Assembly: GCA_031213475.1 (NCBI GenBank)
Contig: JARUPZ010000018.1
Coordinates: 3,224,733 to 3,288,732 of the forward strand
DNA: 64,000 bases
Source: Nereocystis luetkeana
Lineage: Eukaryota > Sar > Phaeophyceae > Laminariales > Laminariaceae
Direction: 5' to 3'
Shown here: positions 54,350-64,000 of the stretch, one piece after another
Layout of the letters: each line of letters starts with the position of its first letter
Numbering within the stretch: the stretch's first letter is position 1
The notes under the pieces: model-generated
What the model saw: only the letters and a program-made list of their open reading frames with translations
Databases searched by the model: none
Told to the model about the DNA's origin: nothing
Made by a program: the position numbers and the translations under genes

Positions 54350-57300
54350 GATGATGGTGGTGTTGTTGGTGTTGGTTATGGTGGTGGTGTTGTTGGTGTT
54401 GGTTATGGTGGTGGTGATGTTGGTGTTATTGGTGTCGTTGTGGCTGTGGGTGGTGTTGTTGTGGTTGGCGTTGATGCGGTTGGTGTTGTTGTTTTTATCG
54501 ATAGTGTTGTCGTTGTTGTTGTCACCGTTGTTGTTAATCCTCGTTGTCGTTTTCGTTGCTGTCGTTGTTAATGTCTCCTTCTTTGCGATTGCCTTGTACG
54601 ATATGCCGGCTTCTACTCTAGATTTCTAAAATAGATTCCCTCTATTAAAAGTCCGTATTTACATCGTGAATGGTGGCTTGGCTTTTCGGCTTTCTCCACG
54701 ACGGCAACAGACAGTCATGACGCTTGTTCGGGTCAACAAGCCGCCGGGTCAACGTCCGAGTGCGACAACAAGCAGTCAGACTTTTGTTCTCTTCGTTGGT
54801 TGGTTTGCTCGCCGCACCTCCTTCCCTCGCGCCGCCCGCCTGACAGTCTTGTTCGCTCCTTTTATCTCACCGAATAGCGAGACGTTCAGCGACAACGGGC
54901 AGTCTGCTGACGTTCGTTCATTCTTTGTTTGCTTGCCGTACCTGTTCCCCCCGCGTCGCCTGCCTGCCTGTCTTGTCTGTTTAACCTTCTCTTATGGTGC
55001 GCCCACAGGCGGATCCAGTGAACTCGTCCTACCTGGTGAAGTTTTACATGGAGAAGCTTTCGGGCGTGATCAACGCCGCCGATTCTGTCCTGCTGGTGAG
55101 ACGGGAAAAAAACAAGCCTTTTGCTCTTGCGTACCGGAGGGTCTTTTCGTCGCATTCCCGACACGTAGCGCCTTCTCTCTCAGCAGTTGTGTAGTAAGGT
55201 GATTAAAAACAGAGTACTTGAAAGCAAAGACCGGAGACTTATGAGCGTTCATCCTTTGTTGTTATTGTTGCAAATAAAATCTGTTTTGACTTTGATTTCA
55301 ACTAGTTTGCCAAAATTAATTAAATGTACGTGCAGCCTATTAAGGGGGTAAAAATACAAACATATGGTCCAAGAATGACGAGGCAAAATCGTCCGTGTCT
55401 TCTTGGGGAATCATCCACAGCAGCAGCAGCAGCAGCTGATGCTGATGCTGATGCTGCCCCGTACGCGTCGCCGCACAACCAGACTTGTGTGTTACCCAGG
55501 AACGCAGAACAACTCGTAAAAGCACGAAGGCGGAGGAAGGTCTGCAACCTATTGTTCAAAATGAGCAAGATTGCGTTGCAGATACCGACGTGCGCAACGA
55601 GTTTTGTTTTGAATACGTAGCAGCTTGCGTACGCCACCGTAGCAATGGGTCCGGCCAGGCTTACCGTGTCGAGTACTTAGCATTTTGCCAAAAAGTGCTC
55701 GTATGACGAGATATGTTCGAAAAAATAGTAAAAAATTACAAATATACGTATATATACAAGGCTCCCCTTCGGGGAGTATAGTGTCCCCGTCGTGGTGACG
55801 CAAGCTGGCATGCCGCAGATCAATGTTGATGCTACCAGTGAAAGCGAGTTTTGAATTTTGACTGTGCCTAAATATTTAGACCCCGTTCGAAATTGATGTG
55901 TAACTTGTATCTACGACCGACCGCGGTGATCTCCGAAAACACCGCAGCGAAATAACATCATGCATCAGAGTTACCTAGAGAGTTTTTGTCACCGCAAACA
56001 GCAGTAGTTGATCGTTAGTTGCATCAGCACAGAGATCCCAGATCACAGGTCACAGTGGGACCCATCCCAACAACCCCAGGCAGCAGGACAACCACCGCCG
56101 AGACCGTGCGCGTCCATCATTGTCGTCGCGAATGGGACCGGGTGACTGGGCCTTTTCCTGTCGTGCTCTGCTGGTCGCTTGTGTGTGTTTTCTGCCGTGC
56201 GAACCCTACGTCTGAGCGTAACAGCACCAACACTAGCTTCAGTACTGCACACAGCCGGTACGCATGCAAGGTTGGCGTTTTTTTATTTCTCTCTGGTGCC
56301 ACACCGAGCTGGCCTCAACTCGCATGACTGCCCAAAGGCTCAAAGTGACGTTAGCTCAGCGGATTGAGCGTCGAGACCACGGCTGCAACAGATGCGTGGG
56401 CGTATATCGTTCATCACCCGATCGATGCTGCTAATGCTACCTGTTGTCTTGGACTGGTTTTCGTTTCCTTTTCCTGTTGGCTTGGCGCGATTTTGCAAAT
56501 GCCTTTATTTTCATGACGCCTGATCGCATATTCATTCCTCCCGCCTCTATTCCATTTTTTTCCTCTCGAGTTCGCCTCCCGACCGAAAAATTACAGCAGT
56601 ACTCGTAGACCACAGCAGTACTCGTAGACCACAGTAGTTACGTACTGGAACCTGTCGTCTGTCTTGCGACCAAACAACAACTACCGTCCACGATCCACCA
56701 ACGCGCACAAGTTGGCGAGAGTTGCGAATTCCGGGCTGCGCGAGATTCTCACGACAATGGCTCTTGTAGTACATGGGGTACGTACTAATAGTACGTTCCG
56801 CAGCGCCAGCAAGCAGCAGCAGCAGCAGTGGAGGTGGTAGTAGTTGTGGAAGATATGTACAGCACCAGAATAACTACTCGAACATGCGGCAAGCAGCGAT
56901 GCAGCAGCACAGTAGCATTCGTAACCACTGCTGTATCCCCTCATGCAGTGCACGTATTCGTATGTAAAGCAGCAGCACTACGAACAAGTTCTGTGTTGTG
57001 ATCCAGATATTATCCAGTGATCGTGATTGGCGACATTCTGCTTTGAGCCCGCAGCTAGTGCTACGAGCAAAAACTGCTTGCTGTTGCCGCTGGTTTTTCC
57101 GCGCTACCTGTTGTAGTGACTGATCTGGTCTGGATTAGGGCAGACTTGGCCTGCCCAGCAAAGGAGCGAATCAACTAGTCACGCGGAGTCAATCATCCGT
57201 CGACGGATTGGTTAAACCGACGGACTGTCATGATCCAACCGACGGGATATAAACGCCGAACACATGATCGGGCAATTTATTACACTGAACGTTGACATAG

Positions 57301-60171
57301 CTTGCAAACGTATGATAGCATACACGGTGTTTGATTCTGCCTGAAAATGCGGTTGTGATTGGATATCCTGATGAACACTGCACACACAACGACATTATCT
57401 ACATACAACACACACCGGAGCACCGCGGCTGTGGCAAGACTGCTGTTTGTGCACTGGTATGTGGTACACTGTGCACGGCGCGTGGCTGTTTTCGTTTTTT
57501 GTGAAATTGATAAAAATACGTTTGTTTTGTTCAATCTAAAAGAAGTGTGGGTTCACAGTTCACTGTACAGTATTTCTTCCCAGAGCGAAAGCAATTGACT
57601 CGCCTTTTGAGATCGTGTTCGTATGTACGCATATACGTATCTGAGGATCTGAGAGTGACAGGAATAAAAAACATAGCCCAGACACACCAGCACACGCGAA
57701 CACGCGGTCGTATGGAGCTACTGTAGGCCTAGACCCCAACGCCGTGCGTCACCACGTTCCGGTGGCCACCCTTCGTGCCCCGCGACAGGTTGCTGCTGTT
57801 GCCGCTGTTGCGGGCGCGAAACCGACCCCATTTTTTCGACATTACGAGCGAGGCGCGCCGGCCACGGGCCTCGGGGGAAGGCGAGACCCGGAGGGTGCGC
57901 GCCCAGGCCGATTCCCCGCCGGTCGCGCGCCGCCGGGCAAAAAAAACATTATCTTACTTTGTAATATACAACAACTGCCCAATACTGACTCTGGTGCGAT
58001 GGGCTGGGCCGGGATGGGTTCATAGATAGGCGCTCATGATGCAAAGACTCCCAGGATACGGAGGTAATATCGTGTCGGTATAGAGGGGCTGGTCAGGCAC
58101 CTCCTGAAGCTAGAAAGCACCAGGGAGAAACATGCCTGTTGTCTTTAGGCATTCCTCCGCTACGTTAAATAAATACCCCGGCACCGAGGACACGAGGACA
58201 CTCAACATCCCTCCTGCTCGGTGGAGAGGAGAACATGTATTGCTCATAATATCACGGTGATTCAAAGCCAATTCACCGAAAACCCAACACCACGCTGTCG
58301 CACCCTAAAATTATACTGGTATAACCAAACTTAAAAGTGGAAACCCAACCGAAAGTTTCAAGAAACAAAATATAGATTTCTAAACCAGAATCTCAAGCCT
58401 CAAATCTCAAATTCAATGCCTAGATATAAAAAATCAGGTTCCCAATACGAATTTTAGAACCTCAGATAACCAAAACCAATGCCAGGTCCCCAACTATCGG
58501 CGGAGCAACTATCGGCGGAGCAGCTACAGTACTGTAAAGTGCCAACATAAGAGCATTTCGCTCTACCAGTCACGCCTTCCTTATAGAGTAGCTGGTCAGG
58601 CATCTCCTGAAGCTGGAACAACATCAGGGAGAAACGTTCCTGTTGTCTCCACGTATTCCTCGGCACCCTCGCATGAACATCGTGACACCGAGTACTTTCA
58701 ACGACAACAACTACGATAACCGCAATACTGCAGCAGCAGTAACAACACAATAAAGCTAATGTGTTAACACAAAAAAAACGCCCTCTTAAGACGGTTGCGT
58801 CGGCGCATGTCTTTTTTGTAAATTGTTCGGCGACAACACAGGTTGGGCACGGGAACGCGAAGTCTAACCTTGCGGAAAGTCTGGCAACGGCTCTCTGCGA
58901 GCGCCAGCCCGATCTAACGGTAAGATATGTCACACCTAACGCGCACTCGTTGTAGAAGGAAAATTAGTACGGTAGAATCCGCACACGGTGTTTATAGAGG
59001 GCAATGCATACGTACACATTTGTGGCCTGTTTTTGTGATCACGGGTTAGGTTTCAGGAAAATGAGCTAATGTGAGAACATCATCATCATACCTTTAAAGG
59101 TGTGAATAATGTGCTGTCCGTGTGAATAAAACCAGACGCAGTGCACCACTGGTGTTGGTGTTCGACATTGTGTTGCGCGTGCCTGGGGCCGGGGAAAAAA
59201 ATTAAACACACCTTTTGGCATCTTCGGACTCACGTTGTGGGTTGCGTATGTATCTGCATGCCAAGTATGAAGTGAAAGGCACCGCGGAGGCTTGTTTTCC
59301 CAGGAAAGGTTTGGCGATGCTAGAGAGAGAAGAGACCAATGGGAACCTTGCCCGATGAAGAAATATTAGTGGCAACGGCGGTGTGTGTGCGTGAGAAAGC
59401 CCTACTATATGCCGCGTGTGGGGGATAAGCAGCCTACATTAGATATTTATCGCCAGAGCATTTGGTTGGCCTCCTCCCCCCCCTCTTACGAGCCAAACAG
59501 TGAACACACTAAAGTCGTGTGTCGCGTCGAACAGATCGGCACCGCGCGATCAAGAGGTGGGAGGAGCTCGAGCCCTAGCTCTTAGTCGTGGGAGGGGGGG
59601 GGGGTATGTTTTGCGCCGCTTTTCCAATGTCGGCTCGTTTTTTTGCGGTAGCTTTTTGGCGAAGTTCAGTATCGATGAACTTGGTCGACGTCACAACTGG
59701 CTTGTTTGTTGAGAGCTATAAAAATGAGTGCAGCGAGTGGTGGGCGTGGTGATGTTGGTGGAATGAGCACAGGAGTCAATGGCGGGCGTCTTGATGTTGG
59801 GAGTGTAAGACCTCTGCACACTCCGGAGGTTCTACTGCTTCTTGGATGGCTTTGGTGTTCAAGCGAAAGATAGCGCCCCACAAAAGTTCCATTGGCTACA
59901 GCGTGACGTGTAAGGAATGTCCTTTATGTGCAACGCACTATTTTCACGACTGCTGCGCACTGCGTCTGAAGAGTATCGTTCGTCGCGTCCAGAGCGCTTG
60001 TACGTAGCGTCACTCATCTCGCCGCCGCCGCGTGGTGCTTGCGTTCGTGCTGTGCAGGGGAAGATAGCGGACGTCCTTCGCTTGGACGGCAAGCACATCA
60101 CGGAGAACCAGCTCTTGAAGCTGGGCAGGAGGCACCTTCTTCACACCGATGACCCGCGACGGCCGATGTGA
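47432..60171 (+). CDS. eRF1-like / bacterial 'translational machinery protein'-like gene, 7 exons (overall entry)
   Basis: Seven exons with matching phases give about 198 residues: 47432-47495, 47614-47663, 49562-49684, 52035-52115, 55009-55095, 58842-58919 and 60058-60171. The C-terminal half reads SMVLIEVSKKHARVFK, then YMEKLSGVINAADSVLLVGH, GNAKSNLAESL, and HITENQLLKLGRRHL. That order (strand with Ala-Arg-Val-Phe, helix, VLLVG-hG-NAK, and a final Q-LL-hh-R) matches what I know of the eRF1/Pelota-related small proteins called 'translational machinery protein' or baeRF in bacteria. The first 80 residues are a lineage-specific extension with no targeting signal. The family assignment is inference from pattern. 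The weakest splice is the exon 4 donor. Confidence 0.7.
47614..47663 (+). CDS. eRF1-like gene exon 2
   Basis: The acceptor GGATCAAG|AT gives QFVKRLLGYSSHALLQ and a phase 0 end (TTACAG|GTATGC). The more obvious CGTAG|GG acceptor would put exon 3 out of frame. Intron 2 (47664-49561) contains several TACCTGGTA/TACTGTAG-like palindromes and no recognised element. Confidence 0.7.
49562..49684 (+). CDS. eRF1-like gene exon 3
   Basis: This is 41 codons, AACAAAG|GTC to GTCCAA|GTGATG. It encodes FVKLKLTGPGCEAIM and PKLARERILIPCGTVQ. Intron 3 (49685-52034) contains the plastid-presequence ORF at 50655-50912 and two CTG/CAG runs (51355-51385 and 51568-51598). Confidence 0.78.
50655..50912 (+). CDS. Small ORF with heterokont plastid presequence
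   Basis: This is an 85-residue ORF starting MRDITLAISIAVVFGCYVTH, a signal peptide with a clear hydrophobic core. It is followed directly by AFIAPAPAVV, which is the ASAFAP-type junction that directs proteins into secondary plastids of stramenopiles. A Ser/Thr/Arg-rich transit-like stretch and MSLKFRPSSMSPIEGV follow before a TAG. It sits inside intron 3 of the eRF1-like gene, same strand. It could be an independent gene, the first exon of one, or an alternative first exon. A partial duplicate lies at 52571-52720. The mature part is too short to name. Confidence 0.5.
   Translation: MRDITLAISIAVVFGCYVTHAFIAPAPAVVRTPRAATSSIRSSIVSGTKRKRQRQNMSLKFRPSSMSPIEGVCTGQYMQTSWLDR
52035..52115 (+). CDS. 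eRF1-like gene exon 4
   Basis: It encodes APEGSMVLIEVSKKHARVFK plus SVAKGRW. The consensus donor AG|GTGGGT (exon end 52111) would leave phase 2 and force a stop in exon 5. The donor four bases later (GGTGG|GTTTTA) keeps the frame. Either the weaker donor is used or a small exon in intron 4 restores phase. A 20-nt C tract begins 10 nt downstream. Intron 4 (52116-55008) holds a rearranged presequence fragment, a fold-back element and a GTT-rich array. Confidence 0.6.
52571..52720 (+). repeat. Rearranged partial copy of the presequence ORF region
   Basis: The stretch 52571-52660 resembles 50830-50910 (AGAAGGTGTC, ACAGGACAATACATG, TTGTTGGAT). The piece 52682-52713 resembles 50716-50744 (TCATCGCGC, CAGCGCCAGCAGTAGT). 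In the copy the two blocks are in swapped order. Confidence 0.6.
53536..53660 (-). repeat. Family B, inverted copy
   Basis: GATATGTTGTGCAGGATCTG with a second CCGGATCCTGCAGG block and the associated CATGCGGCTCCCACCCGGCA segment, also seen (inverted) near 41880-41910. Confidence 0.6.
53812..53908. mobile_element. Fold-back element, copy 2
   Basis: The same arms with substitutions (CAGCCCCGTTTTTTGGGGAC). A half copy is visible near 53411-53456. Confidence 0.75.
54216..54560. repeat. GTT/GGT trinucleotide array
   Basis: About 345 bp of degenerate GTTGTTGGTGGT. Open frames of poly-Val/Gly and Leu/Val here are composition effects. Confidence 0.95.
55009..55095 (+). CDS. eRF1-like gene exon 5
   Basis: This is 29 codons, CCCACAG|GCG to CTGCTG|GTGAGA, phase 0 at both ends. 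It encodes NSSYLVKFYMEKLSGVINAA and DSVLL, the helix and strand preceding the NAK motif. Intron 5 (55096-58841) has a GC-rich patch at 57768-57952 and a 90-bp direct-repeat pair. Confidence 0.8.
56341..56425 (+). repeat. tRNA-like 5' half
   Basis: TTAGCTCAGCGGATTGAGC forms a standard D arm (GCTC/GAGC), but the anticodon and T stems that follow do not pair. It is probably a degenerate tRNA or SINE head, not a working tRNA. Confidence 0.3.
57768..57952. other. GC-rich patch in intron 5 of the eRF1-like gene
   Basis: About 185 bp of markedly higher GC (GAGGCGCGCCGGCCACGGGC, GGTCGCGCGCCGCCGGGC) than its flanks. It has no repeat structure and no convincing ORF. Confidence 0.5.
58078..58166 (+). 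repeat. 90-bp direct repeat, copy 1
   Basis: GCTGGTCAGGCACCTCCTGA, CAGGGAGAAACATGCCTGTT. The partner lies at 58580-58668. Confidence 0.8.
58580..58668 (+). repeat. 90-bp direct repeat, copy 2
   Basis: GCTGGTCAGGCATCTCCTGA, CAGGGAGAAACGTTCCTGTT. It lies 414 bp downstream of copy 1, inside intron 5 of the eRF1-like gene. Confidence 0.8.
58842..58919 (+). CDS. eRF1-like gene exon 6
   Basis: This is 26 codons (VGHGNAKSNLAESLATALCE, then RQPDLT) with ACACAG|GTT and CTAACG|GTAAGA. The Gly-x-Gly-x-Ala-Lys loop is the best family marker in the protein. Intron 6 (58920-60057) holds nothing recognised apart from poly-G at 59591. Confidence 0.82.
60058..60171 (+). CDS. eRF1-like gene exon 7 (terminal)
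   Basis: This is 37 codons and a TGA. It encodes GKIADVLRLDGKHITENQLL and KLGRRHLL with a short basic tail. The acceptor is TGTGCAG|GGG. The position of the Thr-x-x-Gln-Leu-Leu segment before the end matches the closing helix of the bacterial family. Confidence 0.8.
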   Translation, partial: GKIADVLRLDGKHITENQLLKLGRRHLLHTDDPRRPM

Positions 60172-61339
60172 AGCAATGAAGGGGAAAACACCGCGACGAA
60201 CGAATGAACGAACCCCCGTTTTTTTCGGCTGCTGCGCTGTCGTATCTGATCATGCCATTATTAGCGTGTCCCTTGTCGGTCGGTGGGCGGACGGGCGCCC
60301 CCACGTCATCGCCAGGGCATTGTGCTAAATATTTAGAGAGAGGGCAGGCAGTCGGGCAGTCAGGTAGTCAAGCTGACTGTCTGACTGACCCGCACAACCA
60401 GCCCGACGTGTTGGGAATGAGCCCCCCCGTGTCCTCAACCCGACGAATATAAATTAGACGTTCCTCCCTGCACATGGGCTGAGAGGATGGGGGGGGTGAG
60501 GTACGGCCTCTACTTGTAGTTTTACGCGGTGTTGCTTGCTGCAGTCTAGGCATCCGCGCGTTGCTCTGATGCAGGGTATGTCATTTCGACAACTTTTTGC
60601 GTTACTGTAATGCAGGGTGACGTTTCGCGTTACTCTTGAGCAGGGTGTGTAATTATGACAAAGTTTCGGTTTGGTTGGATGGGGTCAGAGCAGGGCATGA
60701 GCGAGGGGGTACATCATGTGCTGCACTCGCCCTCGGCCGATTCGGTGTAACGTTGAGCTGCCTCCCTTTACGACGCACAGCAACGGGTGTAATAAGCTAC
60801 GAGCCTCTTGTGGTATCGATTTTTCAAAAATATATTGACAACGCGTGCGCTGTCTCGCCCGATGGGATCGTCGCAAATCGGGCCGGCATAGTTCGCGTCA
60901 ATCGCGTCGAGGCGGACAAGCACCCTCGGCTTACATTCGAACGCTCGAAAATTCGAACACGCAGGACGTGTATCTGTTCCCCGACACCCTCTCCATTCTC
61001 CGGGGCTTCGTTGATTGTGCGTACAGGTCGATTACAACAGGCAGCAGAGCATGCTTCGTTGATTTTGCGGACAGGTCGATTGCAACATACCACAATATCT
61101 TCTCGCGCACATTCTCCGTTGTCGAACGGAGGGTCTCTTTGGCGGCAGCTTGTAATCTCGCGACCGACGTTTTCCTGTCGGAAATCGATTTTTAAAATCA
61201 TTTTATTAATTTTATCAAGGTTACCAAGAGTCGTTCCCAGAGGGTGTGCATACGTTCGGTACGTACGATCCACGATCCACCCACTACCGCTACCACCTCC
61301 CCGGCAAGAGAAGCCGAAAACAAAGCAAAAAAAGCAGCG
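60172..61339. other. Interval between convergent eRF1-like and kanadaptin genes
   Basis: It holds a (CAGTCGGG/GACTGACT)-rich patch at 60345-60390, repeated GCGTTACTGTAATGCAGGGT blocks near 60590-60650 and the 49-bp tandem repeat. Both 3' UTRs must end here; I see no decisive poly(A) signal. Confidence 0.5.
61005..61102 (+). repeat. Tandem duplication, 49-bp unit
   Basis: CTTCGTTGATTGTGCGTACA is repeated as CTTCGTTGATTTTGCGGACA with the following AGGTCGATT. It sits between the convergent genes. Confidence 0.85.
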
Positions 61340-62768
61340 TCAGTACCCGAACTTGAGATTAAGCGCCGTGCGGCCGTCTCCCGCCTGCCCCTTGGGCGGT
61401 ACCCAATCAGCGTCCCCTCCTTCCAACACCCCCTTTCCGGCGACCTTCACGCCTCCGGCCGCGCCCCCTTTAGTACCTTTCGCCTCCCCTTCCCGCGGCT
61501 CCTTCACGCCGGTTGCGCCCGCCGTCAAGCTTCCCGATGAAACGCTTGCAGCGGCGGGAGGAGGCATCGCTGCCGGACCCTTCACCGCTCGCTTAGCACT
61601 CGACGGAACGGAACGAAGGTCTTCCTTACTATCCGCGGTCGAGGTGCTCTGTTTTGGCTGTGGGCGTTTCGCAGGAGGGGGGGGAAGCATCGACGCCCCA
61701 ACCGGCGTCCCTCGCTTTTTTGAGCTCCCGCTCTTCTTAGCCTCCTCTTGCGGTACACAGGAGCTCGGCGCACCGTCTTTATTGTCCCTGGTGGGGTCGA
61801 TGTCGCTTTTGCTATTGCCGTTGCCGCGCACCCCCCCCCGGTCTTCAGCGGCCTCTGCCTGCGCGGTAATGGGCGTTGTCCGGTCCGCGGCGGCCTCAGG
61901 TCGTCGAGGTAACGCGGCCGGCGCCCCCATCGATGCCGACACCGGGGGCAACTCCGCTTCGACACTTCTGCCGCCACAGTCTGTGGCACCCTCCCCGTCG
62001 TTTGCATGTCTCGATACCCTGACAACGGGTTCCTCCATCTCCTCTTGCTCCTCCCCCTCGCTAGATTTTTTCGACAAAACACCTCCCGCCGCAAGTGCCT
62101 CACCCGACGGCGATGGCGGCGATGGCAGCGGTAATAACTGCTGCAGCGACGAATCTCTAGATTTACCGGGCACTGCTGCTGCTGCTGCTGCCACGTCCTT
62201 CCCAGCGGCGACAGGGTTAGCCGCGGCCGGCTTTAACGACGGCATGGAGGGGCGCGCCGCCTCCACCATAGCCTTGAGGAGCGTCCGCTCTTCTCGGAGC
62301 GAGTCGCGCTGCGCCGTGAGACGGAGCACCGCCTGCCGCCGCTCGTTCTTCCGATTGCCCGCCATGAACATATCCAAGGGGTCTGCGGCGACTCCATCCC
62401 CTCCCGCCCCCGTCTTCGCCCCAGCTTCTTCCTCGGCCTCGTCCTCCGCCTCCTCGACCTCTAACTCTACCAGCCCGCTCTCCGTCCTTTCCAGGTCTTG
62501 CGCGACGGCGTCAGCGCGCCGCGTCAGCGCTTCCAGGCTCTGCGCCACCGTCTCATCTCCACCTCCTTCCAAGGAACCCCCCCCCAGCTTACCCCGGCCC
62601 GTCGCCGCCAACGCGGCGGCCGCTGTACCCGCGGCACCGTTCGCCGGCACCAGGGACAACTTCTTCGCTTTGTTCCTCGCCCCGAATCGCCGAGCCCGTA
62701 TCTCCTCCTTCTTGGAGATAGCCCCTCCTTCCAGGGTTCTCGCAGACGCGGGCGCCACGGGGGCGGTC
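61340..62768 (-). CDS. SLC4A1AP: Kanadaptin homologue, terminal exon
   Basis: This is a 1429-nt last exon encoding 475 residues and a TGA at 61340-61342. The C-terminus reads DADWVPPKGQAGDGRTALNL followed by KFGY, which matches the conserved kanadaptin end (WVPPxGQSGDGRTxLNxxYGY). Upstream lie a predicted coiled coil (VAQDLERTESGLVELEVEE), then DPLDMFMAG, corresponding to the kanadaptin DxLDAFM segment, and a long Ala/Pro/Ser/Glu-rich linker. The acceptor CCCCTAG|GACC completes an Arg codon, recreating YYDRT across the junction. Kanadaptin is a nuclear/cytoplasmic FHA-domain protein; the FHA domain would be encoded beyond the right edge. The antisense frame is open for over 2 kb, which is a composition effect. 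Confidence 0.88.
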
Positions 62769-63219
62769 CTAGGGGCGAGGCACGAAACGAGCGCATCAAC
62801 CGAGTGAGGTGTAAGCAACAGCCAGATACGGCGACAGGAACCCGGACGCTAAATACAGAAGGGTCGATGGGTGGGTGGGTGGTTGGGTGGCCGTGATGGT
62901 AGCTGCGAAGGAGAACAAGCCAGCGTGGGTCGTGCCGTGCCGGCGTTTTGCATGCAGCAGCGCCGCCGTGGGTTCCGGAGGCGTCATCGAGGATCCAAAC
63001 GGCGTTTGTACAGGCCACCAGGACACAGGACCGGTTCACACTCGGGAGGGAAACATTGAGATATCCCCCCCCACACACGGGGGTATATTTCTTTCGCCGA
63101 CAGCGCCTCCGAAACTGCCGACAAAAGAACAAACATACCTGGTGCTAAGCGCAAGCACCCATGACAAAAAAAAATATCTATCATGCCTCCGAGCGCGAGC
63201 GCGCGCGAGACCCGCTTAC

Positions 63220-63383
63220 CGGTCGTAGTAGTCGTCGTCTTCGTCTCCAGCCTCGGCGGCGCCCCCTCCCTCTCCTCCGCCAACCGCCCCGGGCTTGCCT
63301 CCCTCTTCTCCCCCGTCCCCCCCCTCCTTCCCTCGTTCTCGCGCCTTGTTCTTCGAGCGTATGGTCTCTTCGATCTCCTCAAT
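63220..63383 (-). CDS. SLC4A1AP: Kanadaptin homologue, penultimate exon
   Basis: This is 164 nt, CTGCGTCAG|ATT to GACCG|GTAAGC (phase 2). It encodes IEEIEETIRSKNKARERG, a Gly/Glu linker and EAGDEDDDYYDR. The acidic-DYYDR-T motif is a kanadaptin hallmark. The 451-bp intron downstream of it (62769-63219) has nothing recognised. Confidence 0.82.
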
Positions 63384-63979
63384 CTGACGCAGGGCGGGTG
63401 TGAAAAGCAACAATGTTTCGGTTTTGCAAAGTCTTGGCACGTGAATTCGTTTCGTAGGAGGGGGGAGGGGGGGGGGGGGGGGGCTCGAGGCAAACCACAG
63501 CTATGTTTGCTATCGACAGAGCACATGCTACTTTTAGACGGTGAATTATATCGCGGTGTGTAGTATAAACAAGTATAGATGCATACATAACTAATAGTGT
63601 CCGCGGTGGTGCGGCGGAGTCAGAGTAAAGGCGGAAAATCTAGGGGGAGACAAGCGGGACTCATTTTAAGGGGCAGATGGCTACACACCTAATTTAGCGC
63701 CGTGCTATTTTATACGGTATGCACTCCTGGGTTGCTCCGCCCGTTCACCGAAGATACCGAACAAAATCAGGAAGGGGCTGGCGCACGGTAGTGCAACAAC
63801 TCAGACACATGCACGAATATCAAACCGGCACCCCCACGAAACGTTGAACGCTAAACCGTGCTCGCAGGGTGCACTGACGTACGGCGCACGCCGTCGTCAC
63901 CGCCTTAAAACACAAAAAAAACGCCTTGTACGAAGGAAAGTTGTTGAGCCCAGCTGGCAGCACAGCAGTGACCACCTAC

Positions 63980-64000
63980 CGTCTGCCAAGTGCGTTTCCC
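63980..64000 (-). CDS. Possible upstream kanadaptin exon, cut by the window
   Basis: Seven codons (GKRTWQT) followed by an ACG|GTAGGT donor in phase 0, which suits the next exon. The evidence is only the donor and phase. The intervening 63384-63979 contains a 17-nt G tract and nothing else recognised. Confidence 0.25.

Noticed and set aside
53861..54629. A 236-codon Val/Gly-rich frame and a 136-codon Leu/Val-rich frame
   Set aside because: They run through the GTT/GGT array, and the flanks show no protein-like sequence.
60636..62807. A 723-codon plus-strand open frame across the kanadaptin terminal exon
   Set aside because: It is antisense to a coding exon with strong family motifs. The open frame follows from the GC- and Ala/Gly-rich codons on the other strand.

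Overview
The window is nuclear DNA of a eukaryote with long introns, and most likely of a photosynthetic stramenopile such as a brown alga. Three things point that way. The genes are split into 75-200 nt exons by introns of roughly 0.2-6.5 kb. A short ORF at 50655-50912 begins with a signal peptide followed by the Ala-Phe junction that marks heterokont bipartite plastid presequences. The introns are packed with trinucleotide and GATA microsatellites, long G/C homopolymers, MITEs, SINE-like repeats, a tyrosine-recombinase element and retroelement remnants. The lineage is an inference; no rRNA or organellar marker is present.

Three split genes can be assembled by hand with consistent splice phases. 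(1) A minus-strand gene spans 47197 to 3947 (43 kb, 26 exons, about 1320 residues). It encodes a scaffold with three blocks of SHOC2/Ras-type leucine-rich repeats and a conserved-looking C-terminal region with no LRRs. One intron appears to be GC-AG. (2) Head-to-head with it, 234 bp between start codons, a plus-strand gene (47432-60171, 7 exons, about 198 residues) encodes a protein resembling the bacterial eRF1-like 'translational machinery protein' family. (3) Convergent with that, the last exons of a kanadaptin (SLC4A1AP) homologue lie on the minus strand (61340-64000). Its identity rests on the C-terminal WVPP..GQ.GDGRT motif and the DDDYYDRT motif.

Region by region: 1-3946 is intergenic, with a palindromic repeat, a tyrosine-recombinase pseudogene and its direct repeats, and the first MITE. 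The interval 3947-47197 is the LRR gene. Its largest intron (7954-14407) holds a 506-bp AGT microsatellite, a fold-back element and a 5'-truncated non-LTR retroelement. The intron at 26307-29930 holds a second, more decayed non-LTR element (QGLRQGC and YADD motifs), interrupted by a 307-bp palindrome with tRNA-like A and B boxes. From 47432 to 60171 the introns of the eRF1-like gene contain the orphan plastid presequence ORF and a rearranged partial copy of it. The segment 60172-61339 separates the two convergent genes.

At least nine copies of one 110-bp MITE, about ten copies of a SINE-like unit with (AAT)n tails, and several copies of a 195-bp unit and of a GATCCTGCACAACA unit make up much of the intron mass. 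The 8-mer ACCTGGTA and its complement occur more than twenty times. All exon boundaries come from reading frame, splice consensus and LRR periodicity by eye; no transcript or database evidence was available.
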